DNA of 37,958 nt, taken from Pseudomonas fluorescens (GTDB lineage Bacteria > Pseudomonadota > Gammaproteobacteria > Pseudomonadales > Pseudomonadaceae). The position numbers and the translations under genes were made by a program. The notes below the pieces were generated by a model. The model saw nothing but the letters and a program-made list of their open reading frames with translations. It did no database searches and was not told the origin of the DNA. Shown in pieces: positions 8,105 to 16,091 of this stretch. Location of the stretch: positions 112,845-150,802 of the forward strand of contig NZ_MSDF01000031.1 of NCBI RefSeq assembly GCF_002022275.1, in the 5' to 3' direction. Each line of letters opens with the position of its first letter. Positions within the stretch are counted from its first letter, which is position 1.

Positions 8105-9847
8105 ATGTTCGATAAAAACAATAAGCTGCGACATAGCATTTCATTGGCCGCCGTACTGGCCCTCAGCGGTTTGAGCGCCACGGCCTGGGCCGATGCGTAC
8201 GAAGACGCGGCGAAAAAATGGATCGGCAGCGAGTTCAAGCCGTCCACCCTCACCGAAGCGCAACAGCTCGAAGAGTTGAAATGGTTTATCAAGGCGTCGG
8301 AACCGTTCCGTGGGATGAAGATTAATGTGGTGTCGGAAACCCTCACCACCCACGAGTACGAATCCAAGGTGCTGGCCAAGGCCTTCAGCGAAATCACCGG
8401 CATCAAGCTGACCCACGACCTGCTGCAGGAAGGCGACGTGGTGGAGAAGCTGCAAACCCAGATGCAGTCCGACAAGAACATCTATGACGGCTGGGTCAAC
8501 GACTCGGACCTGATCGGCACGCACTTTCGCTATGGCAAGACCGAATCGATCACTGACCTGATGGCCAACGAAGGCAAGGACTTCACCTCGCCGACCCTGG
8601 ATATCAAGGACTTTATCGGCATTTCCTTCACCACCGCGCCCGACGGCAAGATCTACCAGCTGCCCGACCAACAGTTTGCCAACCTCTACTGGTTCCGCGC
8701 CGACTGGTTCGAGCGCCCGGAGCTGAAAGCCAAGTTCAAGGAGAAATACGGTTACGAACTCGGCGTGCCGGTGAACTGGTCGGCCTATGAAGACATCGCC
8801 AAGTTCTTCAGCGAAGACGTCAAGGAAATCGACGGCAAGCGCATTTACGGGCACATGGACTACGGCAAAAAAGACCCGTCCCTGGGCTGGCGCTTCACCG
8901 ATGCCTGGTTCTCCATGGCCGGTGGCGGCGACAAAGGCCTGCCCAACGGCTTGCCGGTGGACGAGTGGGGCATTCGCGTGGAGGACTGCCACCCGGTGGG
9001 CTCCAGCGTCACCCGTGGCGGCGACACCAACGGCCCGGCCGCCGTGTTCGCCACGCAGAAATACGTGGACTGGATGAAAGCCTACGCGCCACCGGAAGCG
9101 GCGGGCATGACCTTCTCCGAATCCGGCCCGGTGCCGTCCCAAGGCAACATCGCCCAACAGATATTCTGGTACACCGCGTTTACCGCCGACATGACCAAGC
9201 CGGGCCTGCCGGTGGTGAATGCCGACGGCACGCCGAAATGGCGCATGGCGCCGTCGCCGGTCGGACCTTACTGGGAAAAAGGCATGAAGAAGGGCTATCA
9301 GGACGTAGGCTCCTGGACCTTCCTCAAGTCCACGCCCGAGAAACAGAAACTCGCGGCCTGGCTTTACGCGCAGTTCGTAACCTCGAAAACCGTCTCGCTG
9401 AAGAAAACCATCGTTGGCCTGACGCCGATTCGTGAGTCTGACATCAACTCCCAGGCCATGACCGACCTGGCGCCGAAACTCGGTGGTTTGGTCGAGTTCT
9501 ACCGCAGCCCGGCCCGCGTCGAGTGGACCCCGACCGGCACCAACGTGCCGGATTATCCACGCCTGGCGCAACTGTGGTGGAGCAACATCGCGGCGGCCGC
9601 CAGCGGCGAGAAAACCCCACAGCAGGCGCTGGACAACCTGGCCAAGGAGCAGGACGCCATCATGACGCGCCTGGAACGCTCCAAAGTCCAACCGGTATGC
9701 GGCCCGAAAATGAACCCCGAGCGTGATGCGCAGTACTGGTTCGACCAGCCGGGCGCACCGAAGCCGAAACTGGCGAACGAGAAGCCTAAAGGGGAAACCG
9801 TGGCGTACGGTGATTTGCTGAAGTCGTGGGAGGCGGCGCGTAAGTAA
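8105..9847 (+). CDS. ABC substrate-binding protein, GlpV-like
   Basis: A 580-residue periplasmic binding protein. A signal peptide covers residues 1-29, with likely cleavage after TAWA. At 580 residues it is much longer than MalE-type proteins (about 400), a feature of the glycerol/polyol GlpV group. Segments such as DNLAKEQDAIMTRLER and CGPKMNPERDAQYWFDQPG near the C-terminus are of this type. AGGAGG lies six bases before the ATG. It is the last gene of the operon, as is common in this family. No dehydrogenase or kinase follows, so the ligand must be processed by enzymes encoded elsewhere. Glycerol is the family precedent; another small polyol or alcohol is possible. Confidence 0.9.
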   Translation: MFDKNNKLRHSISLAAVLALSGLSATAWADAYEDAAKKWIGSEFKPSTLTEAQQLEELKWFIKASEPFRGMKINVVSETLTTHEYESKVLAKAFSEITGIKLTHDLLQEGDVVEKLQTQMQSDKNIYDGWVNDSDLIGTHFRYGKTESITDLMANEGKDFTSPTLDIKDFIGISFTTAPDGKIYQLPDQQFANLYWFRADWFERPELKAKFKEKYGYELGVPVNWSAYEDIAKFFSEDVKEIDGKRIYGHMDYGKKDPSLGWRFTDAWFSMAGGGDKGLPNGLPVDEWGIRVEDCHPVGSSVTRGGDTNGPAAVFATQKYVDWMKAYAPPEAAGMTFSESGPVPSQGNIAQQIFWYTAFTADMTKPGLPVVNADGTPKWRMAPSPVGPYWEKGMKKGYQDVGSWTFLKSTPEKQKLAAWLYAQFVTSKTVSLKKTIVGLTPIRESDINSQAMTDLAPKLGGLVEFYRSPARVEWTPTGTNVPDYPRLAQLWWSNIAAAASGEKTPQQALDNLAKEQDAIMTRLERSKVQPVCGPKMNPERDAQYWFDQPGAPKPKLANEKPKGETVAYGDLLKSWEAARK

Positions 9848-9894
9848 TCACAGGCTCTCAGTAGAGAATTGGCTTCCTCTGGCGAGCGGGTGGT

Positions 9895-10050
9895 TGTGGC
9901 GAGCGGGCTTGCCCCGCGTTGGGCTGCGCAGCGGCCCCAAAAACAGGCGACTGAGGCCTATATGAAGGAACTCGGTCGCCTGTAATGGGGCCGCTGCGCG
10001 CCCCAACGCGGGGCAAGCCCGCTCGCCACACAAGCCCGCTCGCCACAACA
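9895..10050. repeat. REP-like inverted pair plus extra half
   Basis: Arms of about 45 bases (TGTGGCGAGCGGGCTTGCCC and its complement ending at 10030) enclose a short spacer, followed by a partial repeat of the right end (CAAGCCCGCTCGCCACA, then a shorter piece). It can form a very stable hairpin between the convergent ABC operon and AraC gene and may end transcription from both sides. There is no U-tract. Confidence 0.85.
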
Positions 10051-10071
10051 AGCCCGCAGGCCATAGTGAGT

Positions 10072-10971
10072 TCAGGCCCGACCTCTGTTATCAGCCAGAA
10101 TCCGCGCCGTATCCCTGGCCGGCGGCAACCCGAACACCCGCGCATAATCGCGGCTGAACTGGGTCGCACTTTCATACCCCACCTCAAACGCCGCGCTGGT
10201 CACACTGCTGGCGCTGGCCACCATCAAGGTGCGCGCCTGCAACAGGCGTACACGTTTCTGGTACTGCAACGGGCTCAAGTTGGTTACAGCCTTGAAGTGC
10301 CGGTGAAACGCCGAAACACTCATCGCCGCTTCCTGCGCCAGCGCTTCCACCCGGATCGACTCGGCAAAATCCCTGCGAATCCATTGAATCGCCCGGCTGA
10401 CCCGCGCCATGGCGGTGTCCGGTGCGGCGATTTCGCGCAGCATCCAGCCGTGCGGGCCTTGCAACACGTGGTACAGAATCTCCCGCTCATAGGCCGGTGC
10501 CAGCGCGGCAATCGCCATCGGGTCGCCCATCAGGCGCAGCATGCGCACCCACGCGTCCATCAAGGCGGGCGTGACGGCGGCCACTGAAAACCCCGCTTCC
10601 TGTTCCCAACGTTTAGTCGGCGCCGGCAGATCATTGAGCAAGATGGACAGCACCGTCGGGTCCAGGGTCAGGCTCACCGCCAGGTAGGGCTCGCCGGTCG
10701 CCGCCGGGTTCACCACCCCTACGGCGGGCAGCTCAATGGACATCACAAAATAGGTCGCCGGGTCGTAATTCAGCGTGCGATCGCCCACTGTCATGCACTT
10801 GCTGCCCTGCAGGATCAGGTTGATCATCGGGTCGTACACGGCGGCGAGCATATGCTCCGGAATCGCCCCCTGAACCATCGCCACGCGCGGAATGCCGGTC
10901 TCGGTGCGGCGGTTTTCGGCGTTTGCGGCCAAGGCGCGCAGTTCGATCAATTGAGTATTCATGGCGAGCAT
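10072..10971 (-). CDS. AraC-family regulator (AraC_N type)
   Basis: A 299-residue transcription factor. The N-terminal part resembles the AraC_N ligand-sensing domain (PVGLP-like RVAMVQGAIPEHMLAAVYDP; LILQGSKCMTVGDRTLNYDPATYFVMSIELPA). The C-terminal DNA-binding domain has two helix-turn-helix motifs (ALAQEAAMSVSAFHRHFK and SAAFEVGYESATQFSRDYAR). The start at 10971 is chosen because AAGGA lies five bases upstream; a longer start at 10986 lacks one. It is divergent from a dehydrogenase operon and is a paralogue of the regulator at 13205-14107, sharing YDP(A/S)(T/S)YFV, LAVSLTLDP and the HTH layout. Control of the neighbouring operon is inferred. Confidence 0.92.
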   Translation of the reverse strand: MLAMNTQLIELRALAANAENRRTETGIPRVAMVQGAIPEHMLAAVYDPMINLILQGSKCMTVGDRTLNYDPATYFVMSIELPAVGVVNPAATGEPYLAVSLTLDPTVLSILLNDLPAPTKRWEQEAGFSVAAVTPALMDAWVRMLRLMGDPMAIAALAPAYEREILYHVLQGPHGWMLREIAAPDTAMARVSRAIQWIRRDFAESIRVEALAQEAAMSVSAFHRHFKAVTNLSPLQYQKRVRLLQARTLMVASASSVTSAAFEVGYESATQFSRDYARVFGLPPARDTARILADNRGRA

Positions 10972-11015
10972 GCTGTTCCTTCCCACGCGCGCTGCGCAAG
11001 CAAAAAGCAGAAACA

Positions 11016-11033
11016 GGCAGGATTGAGGCAGGA
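11016..11033. promoter_or_regulatory. Direct repeat GGCAGGA-N4-GGCAGGA
   Basis: GGCAGGA at 11016-11022 is repeated exactly at 11027-11033, an 11-base step or about one helix turn. It lies in the 129-base gap between the AraC gene and the dehydrogenase operon. AraC proteins usually bind such direct repeats, so this is a candidate operator. Confidence 0.45.
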
Positions 11034-11100
11034 ACGGCTGCGTCGACGGGCCGGGTGATCGCTACTGTGGTCACTCAACTTTTCGACAGTGGAGCAAGCC

Positions 11101-11844
11101 ATGAGCGTCATCGTAATTACCGGAGGCAGCCGCGGCATTGGCGCCAGTACCGCCGAACTGTGCGCTCGCCAGGGGCATGGCGTCATTCTCACTTACAACA
11201 GCAACCCGGACGCGGCGCAGACGGTGGTTCAGCGTATTGAGGCGGCGGGCGGCAAAGCCGTGGCGTTGAAACTGGATGTGGCCGATGTCAGCACTTTCGC
11301 AGCCTTCCGTGATGCCGTTGCGCAGGCCCTTCATGCCACTTGGGGCGTAGGGATGTTGAGCGGGCTGGTGAACAACGCCGGTTACGGGCTGTTCAACCCC
11401 CTTGAAAGCGTGACCGAAGCGCAATTCGACGGTCTGTTCAACGTGCACCTCAAAGGCCCGTTTTTTCTCACCCAGACCTTGCTGCCGCTGCTGCAAGAGC
11501 ACGCCAGCATCGTCAACCTGACCAGTGCCACTACGCGTGTTGCTACAGCGGGTGTTGCGCCGTACGCCGCGTTCAAGGGCGGCCTGGATGTGCTCACTCG
11601 TTACATGGCCAAGGAGTTCGGCGAACGGCGCATCCGTGCCAACGCTGTGTCGCCGGGTGCCATTCGTACGGAGTTGGGCGGCGGTTTGAACGATGAATTC
11701 GAAGCGCTGCTGGCCGGGCAAACCGCCTTGGGTCGCGTAGGAGAACCGGAAGACGTGGCACGGGTAATCGCGCTGCTGCTGTCGGAAGAAGGCCGCTGGA
11801 TCAATGCCCAGACTGTCGAAGTCGCGGGCGGCTACATCATCTGA
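11101..11844 (+). CDS. Short-chain dehydrogenase (SDR)
   Basis: A 247-residue classical SDR with the Rossmann motif TGGSRGIG (7-14), NNAG, the catalytic serine in TSATTR, and YxxxK (YAAFK). The C-terminal segment AQTVEVAGGYII is a variant of the usual DGG end. It acts as an NAD(P)-dependent oxidoreductase on an unidentified carbonyl or alcohol. GGAG lies ahead of the ATG. It is the first of three genes in the same direction (VOC protein and saccharopine-dehydrogenase-like protein follow) and diverges from an AraC regulator. Such AraC/SDR pairs often respond to reactive aldehydes, but that is not shown here. Confidence 0.92.
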   Translation: MSVIVITGGSRGIGASTAELCARQGHGVILTYNSNPDAAQTVVQRIEAAGGKAVALKLDVADVSTFAAFRDAVAQALHATWGVGMLSGLVNNAGYGLFNPLESVTEAQFDGLFNVHLKGPFFLTQTLLPLLQEHASIVNLTSATTRVATAGVAPYAAFKGGLDVLTRYMAKEFGERRIRANAVSPGAIRTELGGGLNDEFEALLAGQTALGRVGEPEDVARVIALLLSEEGRWINAQTVEVAGGYII

Positions 11845-11860
11845 ACTGCGAGGCCACACC

Positions 11861-12262
11861 ATGCTGGATCATCTGTTTATTTCGGTCAGCGACATTGAGC
11901 GTTCCATCCGCTTCTACGAAGCAACGCTCGCGCCATTAGGCATCACGGCGCGCCTTGACTACGACGGCAAGGACGGCCCACCCGGGCATCCGGACCTCAA
12001 GGGCTTTGGCGCCAACGGCCGCGTGTTTTTCTGGCTGCGCGAAGGCGTGGTCGAGGGGCGGGCAGTGCATGTGGGATTTATCGCTAACAACCGTGCAGAG
12101 GTGGAAACAGCCTACGCCGCTGCGCTGGAAAACGGCGCCACCGACAACGGCGCGCCGGGTGCGCGTTTGCACTACGACCCCAACTACTACGCGGCCAACG
12201 TCCTCGACCCGGACGGCTACAGCCTTGAATTCGTCTACAAGAACTGGCAGCACACCTCATGA
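11861..12262 (+). CDS. VOC/glyoxalase-fold protein
   Basis: A 133-residue single-module protein of the vicinal oxygen chelate superfamily. It starts MLDHLFISVSDIERSIRFYE, with His4 as a likely metal ligand, and ends NVLDPDGYSLEFVYKN, where the Glu of LEFV is the usual second ligand. VHVGFIA in the middle supplies another candidate. The family includes glyoxalase I, ring-cleaving dioxygenases and resistance proteins; the substrate cannot be read from sequence. It lies 16 bases after the SDR gene, and its stop overlaps the next ATG, so it is within an operon. Confidence 0.9.
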   Translation: MLDHLFISVSDIERSIRFYEATLAPLGITARLDYDGKDGPPGHPDLKGFGANGRVFFWLREGVVEGRAVHVGFIANNRAEVETAYAAALENGATDNGAPGARLHYDPNYYAANVLDPDGYSLEFVYKNWQHTS

Positions 12263-13218
12263 AAACATTGATGATTTACGGCGCCACCGGCTACACCGGG
12301 CGCATGGCGGCCGAGCAGGCGAAAAAGCTCAACCTGAACCTGGTGATTGCCGGGCGCAACGAGCCGCGCCTGGCATCGCTTGCCGCACAACTAGATGTGC
12401 CTTACCGCGTATTCGTCCCGCAAGAAAGCCGGTTGGAAGGTATCGACGTGTTGCTTAACTTCGCCGGCCCCTTCGCTCTCACCGCCGAACCGTTGATGCG
12501 CGCCTGCATCGCCAGCGGCACCGACTATCTGGACATCACTGCTGAAATCAATGTGTTCCGCCTCGCCGAGCAACTCGGCAGCGGGGCGGATGTAATGCTG
12601 CTGCCCGGCGTCGGCTGGGACGTGGTACCTACCGACTGCCTGGCGATGCACGTTGCCAACCGCGTACAGCAGCCGCACGCACTGAAAATCGCGTTGCAAG
12701 TCCCCGGCACGATGTCGCGGGGTTCGGCGATGAGTGTGGGGGAAATTATCGGCGCAGGCGTCATGGCGCGCATCGACGGCGAACTGGTCGCCACCCCGGA
12801 CGCGCCACTGCAACACCTGGATTTCGGCGACGGCCCGGAGCTGTGCGCGCCGTTGTCCTTCGGTGATTTGGTCACCGCCTGGCATTCCAGCGCCGTCCCG
12901 AACATCGCGATGTTCGTGCACATCACCGGCGAAGCCTTCCCCGAAGGCGACTTGTCACTGCTGCCCGACGGCCCCACACAAACCCAGCGCGACGCCCATC
13001 GCGCCCGCGCCGTGGCCGAAGTCACCGGCGCCGACGGCACGGTTGCGCGCTCGGTGATTGAAACCGTCAACGGCTACAGCTACACCCCGCTGGCCGCGGT
13101 GGAAGCGGCGCGCCGAGTGCTCGGCGGAGAACGCCGTGCCGGCTTTGAAACCCCCGCAAAGCTGTTCGGTGTGGGCTTCGCGCAGACGATTGCCGGCACG
13201 CGGATCATCGATTACTAG
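12259..13218 (+). CDS. Saccharopine-dehydrogenase-like reductase
   Basis: A 319-residue protein with an N-terminal NAD(P)-binding fold (IYGATGYTGRMAAEQA, residues 5-20) and the segment LLNFAGPFALTAEPLMRACI that marks the saccharopine-dehydrogenase/trans-acting-enoyl-reductase group. GTDYLDITAE follows. Relatives are mostly uncharacterised NAD(P)-dependent oxidoreductases. The ATG overlaps the VOC stop in ATGA. The last 14 bases overlap the 3' end of the convergent AraC gene. With the SDR and VOC protein it may form a detoxification or degradation unit; the substrate is unknown. Confidence 0.88.
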   Translation: MKTLMIYGATGYTGRMAAEQAKKLNLNLVIAGRNEPRLASLAAQLDVPYRVFVPQESRLEGIDVLLNFAGPFALTAEPLMRACIASGTDYLDITAEINVFRLAEQLGSGADVMLLPGVGWDVVPTDCLAMHVANRVQQPHALKIALQVPGTMSRGSAMSVGEIIGAGVMARIDGELVATPDAPLQHLDFGDGPELCAPLSFGDLVTAWHSSAVPNIAMFVHITGEAFPEGDLSLLPDGPTQTQRDAHRARAVAEVTGADGTVARSVIETVNGYSYTPLAAVEAARRVLGGERRAGFETPAKLFGVGFAQTIAGTRIIDY

Positions 13219-14107
13219 CCGCCGATGCGCTCGTGTTGCCTGCCGCTGGCGCCTTGAAACGTGCCGCATCCTTCCCCGGCGGCAAGCCAAACAGCCGCGC
13301 GTATTCGCGGCTGAACTGCGAGGCGCTTTCATATCCCACGGTAAAGGCGATGGCCGCCGCATCGAGTGTGTCGAACAGCAGCAACCAGCGCGCCCGCAGC
13401 AGGCGCAAACGCTTCTGGTACTGAATGGGCGTCATCGCCGTGACGGCTTTGAAATGCCGATAGAACGCCGCGACGCTCATGTCGGTCATCGCCGCCAGTG
13501 GCTCTACGCGAAAGGGTTCGGTGTAGTGCTGGCGAATCCACTCGGTCGCGCGACGGATTTGCACCAGGCGCCCGTCCGGGCGTGCCATGTCCACCAGGGT
13601 TTCGCGCAGCGGGCCCTGTAGCACCCGAAACAGTATTTCGCGCTCAATCATCGGCGCCAGTACCGCCACTTCATTGGGCCGGTCCATCAACCGCAGCATC
13701 CGCAGCCACGCATCCAGCATTTCCGAGGGCGCTTGCACCGCCGCGAACCCTTGGGTGCGCCGCCGTTCAGTTGCTTGAATTTCATCCGCCAGCACGGCGG
13801 CGATCACTGAAGGATCGAGCGTCAGGCTGACCGCAAGGTACGGCAAACCCGGCGCATTAGGGTGAACCTGGCCAGTGGCGGGTACCTCAACCGGCACCAC
13901 GAAGTAGCTGGACGGGTCGTAAGTAGCGACCTGATCACCAATCGACAAGGTCTTCGAGCCTTGCAGCACCAGGTGCAGCATCGGCTGATACACCTGATCG
14001 GCACAGGCTTCGGCGCACACCATCGCCACACGGGGCAGGCCGGTGTCGGTCCAGGTGTTGGCTGCGCGCATCACCAAGTGACGCAGTTCGTTCAAGGCAT
14101 TGTTCAT
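13205..14107 (-). CDS. AraC-family regulator (AraC_N type)
   Basis: A 300-residue paralogue of the regulator at 10072-10971. It has an N-terminal AraC_N-like sensor (LPRVAMVCAEAC; LVLQGSKTLSIGDQVATYDPSSYFVVPVEVPA) and a two-HTH C-terminal domain (PLAAMTDMSVAAFYRHFK; AIAFTVGYESASQFSREYARLFG). The start at 14107 is preferred because the 38 residues before it are not family-like and AAGG precedes this ATG. It converges with the reductase (14-base overlap) and diverges from an SDR gene, so it probably controls the SDR at 14255 through the repeats at 14152-14185. Confidence 0.92.
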   Translation of the reverse strand: MNNALNELRHLVMRAANTWTDTGLPRVAMVCAEACADQVYQPMLHLVLQGSKTLSIGDQVATYDPSSYFVVPVEVPATGQVHPNAPGLPYLAVSLTLDPSVIAAVLADEIQATERRRTQGFAAVQAPSEMLDAWLRMLRLMDRPNEVAVLAPMIEREILFRVLQGPLRETLVDMARPDGRLVQIRRATEWIRQHYTEPFRVEPLAAMTDMSVAAFYRHFKAVTAMTPIQYQKRLRLLRARWLLLFDTLDAAAIAFTVGYESASQFSREYARLFGLPPGKDAARFKAPAAGNTSASAASNR

Positions 14108-14151
14108 GGGCCGACCTTGAGCCACGCACGCCCGCAAAGCAAGGCAGTTGA

Positions 14152-14185
14152 GAAGAATAGGCAAGCATGGGCGAAGAATCGGCAA
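14152..14185. promoter_or_regulatory. 21-base-spaced direct repeat
   Basis: GAAGAATAGGCAA (14152-14164) is repeated as GAAGAATCGGCAA (14173-14185), with 12 of 13 bases identical and a step of exactly 21 bases, two helix turns. It lies between the divergent AraC and SDR genes and fits an AraC-type tandem operator. It may act on both promoters. Confidence 0.6.
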
Positions 14186-14254
14186 CCGCTCCCCCGGTAG
14201 CGACGCAAATACTGGAAGCACGCAACATCACCCACCCACAGGAAGATCCGACTC

Positions 14255-15004
14255 ATGAAACTCGATGGAAAAATTGCAGTGGTCACCGGCGCATCAAAAG
14301 GCATCGGCGCAGGCATTGCCAAAGGGCTGGCAGCGGCGGGCGCGAGCGTGGTGGTCAACTACGTCTCCAGTAAAACCGAAGCCGATGCCGTGGTCGCGCA
14401 TATTCAGGAACAGGGTGGCACCGCTATCAGCGTGCAGGCGGACATGAGCTCGGGGGCCGACGTCGTGCGCTTGTTCGACACGGTCAAGCAGGCATTCGGC
14501 ACCCTCGACATTCTCGTCAACAACGCCGGGCTGGCAGTGTTCCAAATGCTGGAGGACTTGACCGAGGACGCCTTCCACAAGCAGTTCAACCTCAATGTGT
14601 TGGGCTATCTGCTCGCCGCGCGGGAAGCCCTGAAGTTGATGGGCCAGGGCGGCAGCATCATCAATATCAGTTCGATCCTCAGCACTGACCCGTACCTGGC
14701 CTCCAGCGTTTACTCAGCCACCAAGGGCGCCGTGGATACTCTGACCTTCGCCCTCGCGCGTGAGTTGGGTCCCAAAGGGATTCGGGTCAACTCCATTTTG
14801 CCGGGCCACACCAACACGCCGGCCACGGATGGCAACTTTGCCGGTGAGTTTGGCCAGTCGCTGATTGCCGGCACGCCGCTGGGGCGTTTCGGTGAGCCTG
14901 AAGATATCGCGCCGCTGGCGGTGTTCCTGGCGTCGGATGACGCTCATTGGGTGACAGGCGAGTCCATCCGGGCTTCCGGCGGTGTGCGGGGTGTGGGTTA
15001 CTGA
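14255..15004 (+). CDS. Short-chain dehydrogenase (SDR)
   Basis: A 249-residue classical SDR (3-oxoacyl-reductase-like). Motifs are TGASKGIG (11-18), the NNAG element, serine in INISSIL, YSATK as the YxxxK motif, and a typical PG segment (ILPGHTNTPATDG). The C-terminus is ASGGVRGVGY. AGGAAG precedes the ATG. It is monocistronic, diverging from an AraC regulator with tandem repeats between, and ends before a REP array. Substrate unknown. Confidence 0.93.
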   Translation: MKLDGKIAVVTGASKGIGAGIAKGLAAAGASVVVNYVSSKTEADAVVAHIQEQGGTAISVQADMSSGADVVRLFDTVKQAFGTLDILVNNAGLAVFQMLEDLTEDAFHKQFNLNVLGYLLAAREALKLMGQGGSIINISSILSTDPYLASSVYSATKGAVDTLTFALARELGPKGIRVNSILPGHTNTPATDGNFAGEFGQSLIAGTPLGRFGEPEDIAPLAVFLASDDAHWVTGESIRASGGVRGVGY

Positions 15005-15020
15005 CCGTCTGATCATTACA

Positions 15021-15478
15021 CCTGTGGGAGCTGTCGAGCTTTAGCGAGGCTGCGATGGCGGTGGGTCAGGCGACATCTCCATCGGCAATGCCGCCGCCTT
15101 CGCAGGCAAGCCAGCTCCCACATTGTGATTGGGGTGTGTCTGATGGGACTTTGCGGATTCAGCAGGGAACGCCGAACTACCCGGCAACACAGATCCCCTG
15201 TGGGAGCTGTCGAGCTTTAGCGAGGCTGCGATGGCGGTGGGTCAGGCGACATCTCTCTCGGTCATGCCGCTGTCTTCGCAGGCAAGCCAGCTCCCACATT
15301 GTGATTGGGGTGTGTCTGATGGGACTTTGCGGATTCAGCAGGAAACGCCGATCTACCCGGCAACACAGATCCCCTGTGGGAGCTGTCGAGCTTCAGCGAG
15401 GCTGCGAAAGCGGTGGGGCAGGCGACATCTTTCTCGGCAATGCCGCCGCCTTCGCAGGCAAGCCAGCTCCCATTTTTT
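15021..15478. repeat. Tandem array of 176-base REP units
   Basis: Three head-to-tail copies start at 15021, 15197 and 15373, each exactly 176 bases from the next. The third is cut short at about 105 bases. Each unit has an inverted REP pair (CCTGTGGGAGCTGTCGAGC and a right arm ending GCAAGCCAGCTCCCA), then a linker (GATTGGGGTGTGTCTGATGG, GCGGATTCAGCAGG). Copies 1 and 2 differ only at scattered positions, as if recently duplicated. The gap 15005-15497 holds only this array. Confidence 0.92.
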
Positions 15479-15497
15479 GATCGATAGCGTTTCGACG

Positions 15498-15926
15498 TTA
15501 CGCAGCTTGCGGCTGAATCTGCAGTTCACCCTCAACTTCCTTTACCAACTCACTGGCCAAAAACAGCGGCGCCAAACGCCGGTGCAACTGCGGTTCGACA
15601 AACTCTTTCACTGTGTCCAGTGACAGCACACCGCTGAGGGGCAACTCGGCCTTGGTGTACGACAGCCACGCTTTCTTCAATGCCATCAACACATCGCTGC
15701 CCGCCGTGGAGGCGAAGCGGCGGTGGGTGGGTTTGGCGTCGAAGGTGAAGGTGTGCTGGAACGCGTAGCCGGTCTCATCGCCATTGGCGGCGGTGCAGCG
15801 TACGCAGGTGCACGGGCCGTCGCCGAACGCGCTGCGCAGGTAGGCGTTGAAGTCCACCACGGGTTTGAGTGACAGGCGCTTATCGACCTCGAACAGGTCT
15901 CCGGTCATTTTTTCGTCAGTGTTCAA
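15498..15926 (-). CDS. Conserved-type hypothetical protein
   Basis: A 142-residue soluble protein that I do not recognise. It has no signal peptide or membrane segment. A cysteine cluster GPCTCVRC lies at about residues 37-44, followed by a mixed alpha/beta-looking middle (FQHTFTFDAKPTHRRF) and an acidic C-terminal helix (LASELVKEVEGELQIQ). The TTG start at 15926 is favoured because AGGA lies eight bases upstream; the ATG at 15908 has no clear site. Codon use is like its neighbours. It could bind a metal through the cysteines, but this is only a suggestion. Confidence 0.7.
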   Translation of the reverse strand: MNTDEKMTGDLFEVDKRLSLKPVVDFNAYLRSAFGDGPCTCVRCTAANGDETGYAFQHTFTFDAKPTHRRFASTAGSDVLMALKKAWLSYTKAELPLSGVLSLDTVKEFVEPQLHRRLAPLFLASELVKEVEGELQIQPQAA

Positions 15927-16004
15927 CGTCCATTTCCTCGCTGGTTCGGCAATCTTTCAAAGCGCCGCACAATACCAGCCGCAGGCCTGTTTGGGGATGG
16001 ATTT

Positions 16005-16017
16005 GCATAACAATAGA
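16005..16017 (+). promoter_or_regulatory. GCATAACAATAGA motif
   Basis: This 13-base stretch, 75-87 bases before the binding-protein start at 16092, matches 12 of 13 bases of GCATAACCATAGA at 35397-35409, upstream of the SsuA-like genes. A shared sulfur-starvation regulator is a possible explanation. Confidence 0.45.
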
Positions 16018-16091
16018 TCCCGATATTCTTTTCCTGTCTTAAAAATGCCCGCTACCCTCGCTCACCTTCTCAAAAGCGCGGCAGACCCTCC

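Noticed and set aside
8141..9691. 516-residue minus-strand ORF
   Set aside because: Antisense to the binding-protein gene; His/Gly/Arg-rich composition is the usual shadow of GC-rich codons, with no recognisable domain.
15021..15478. CRISPR-like array
   Set aside because: Repeats are 176 bases with conserved spacers and internal REP palindromes, so it is a REP tandem duplication and there are no cas genes.
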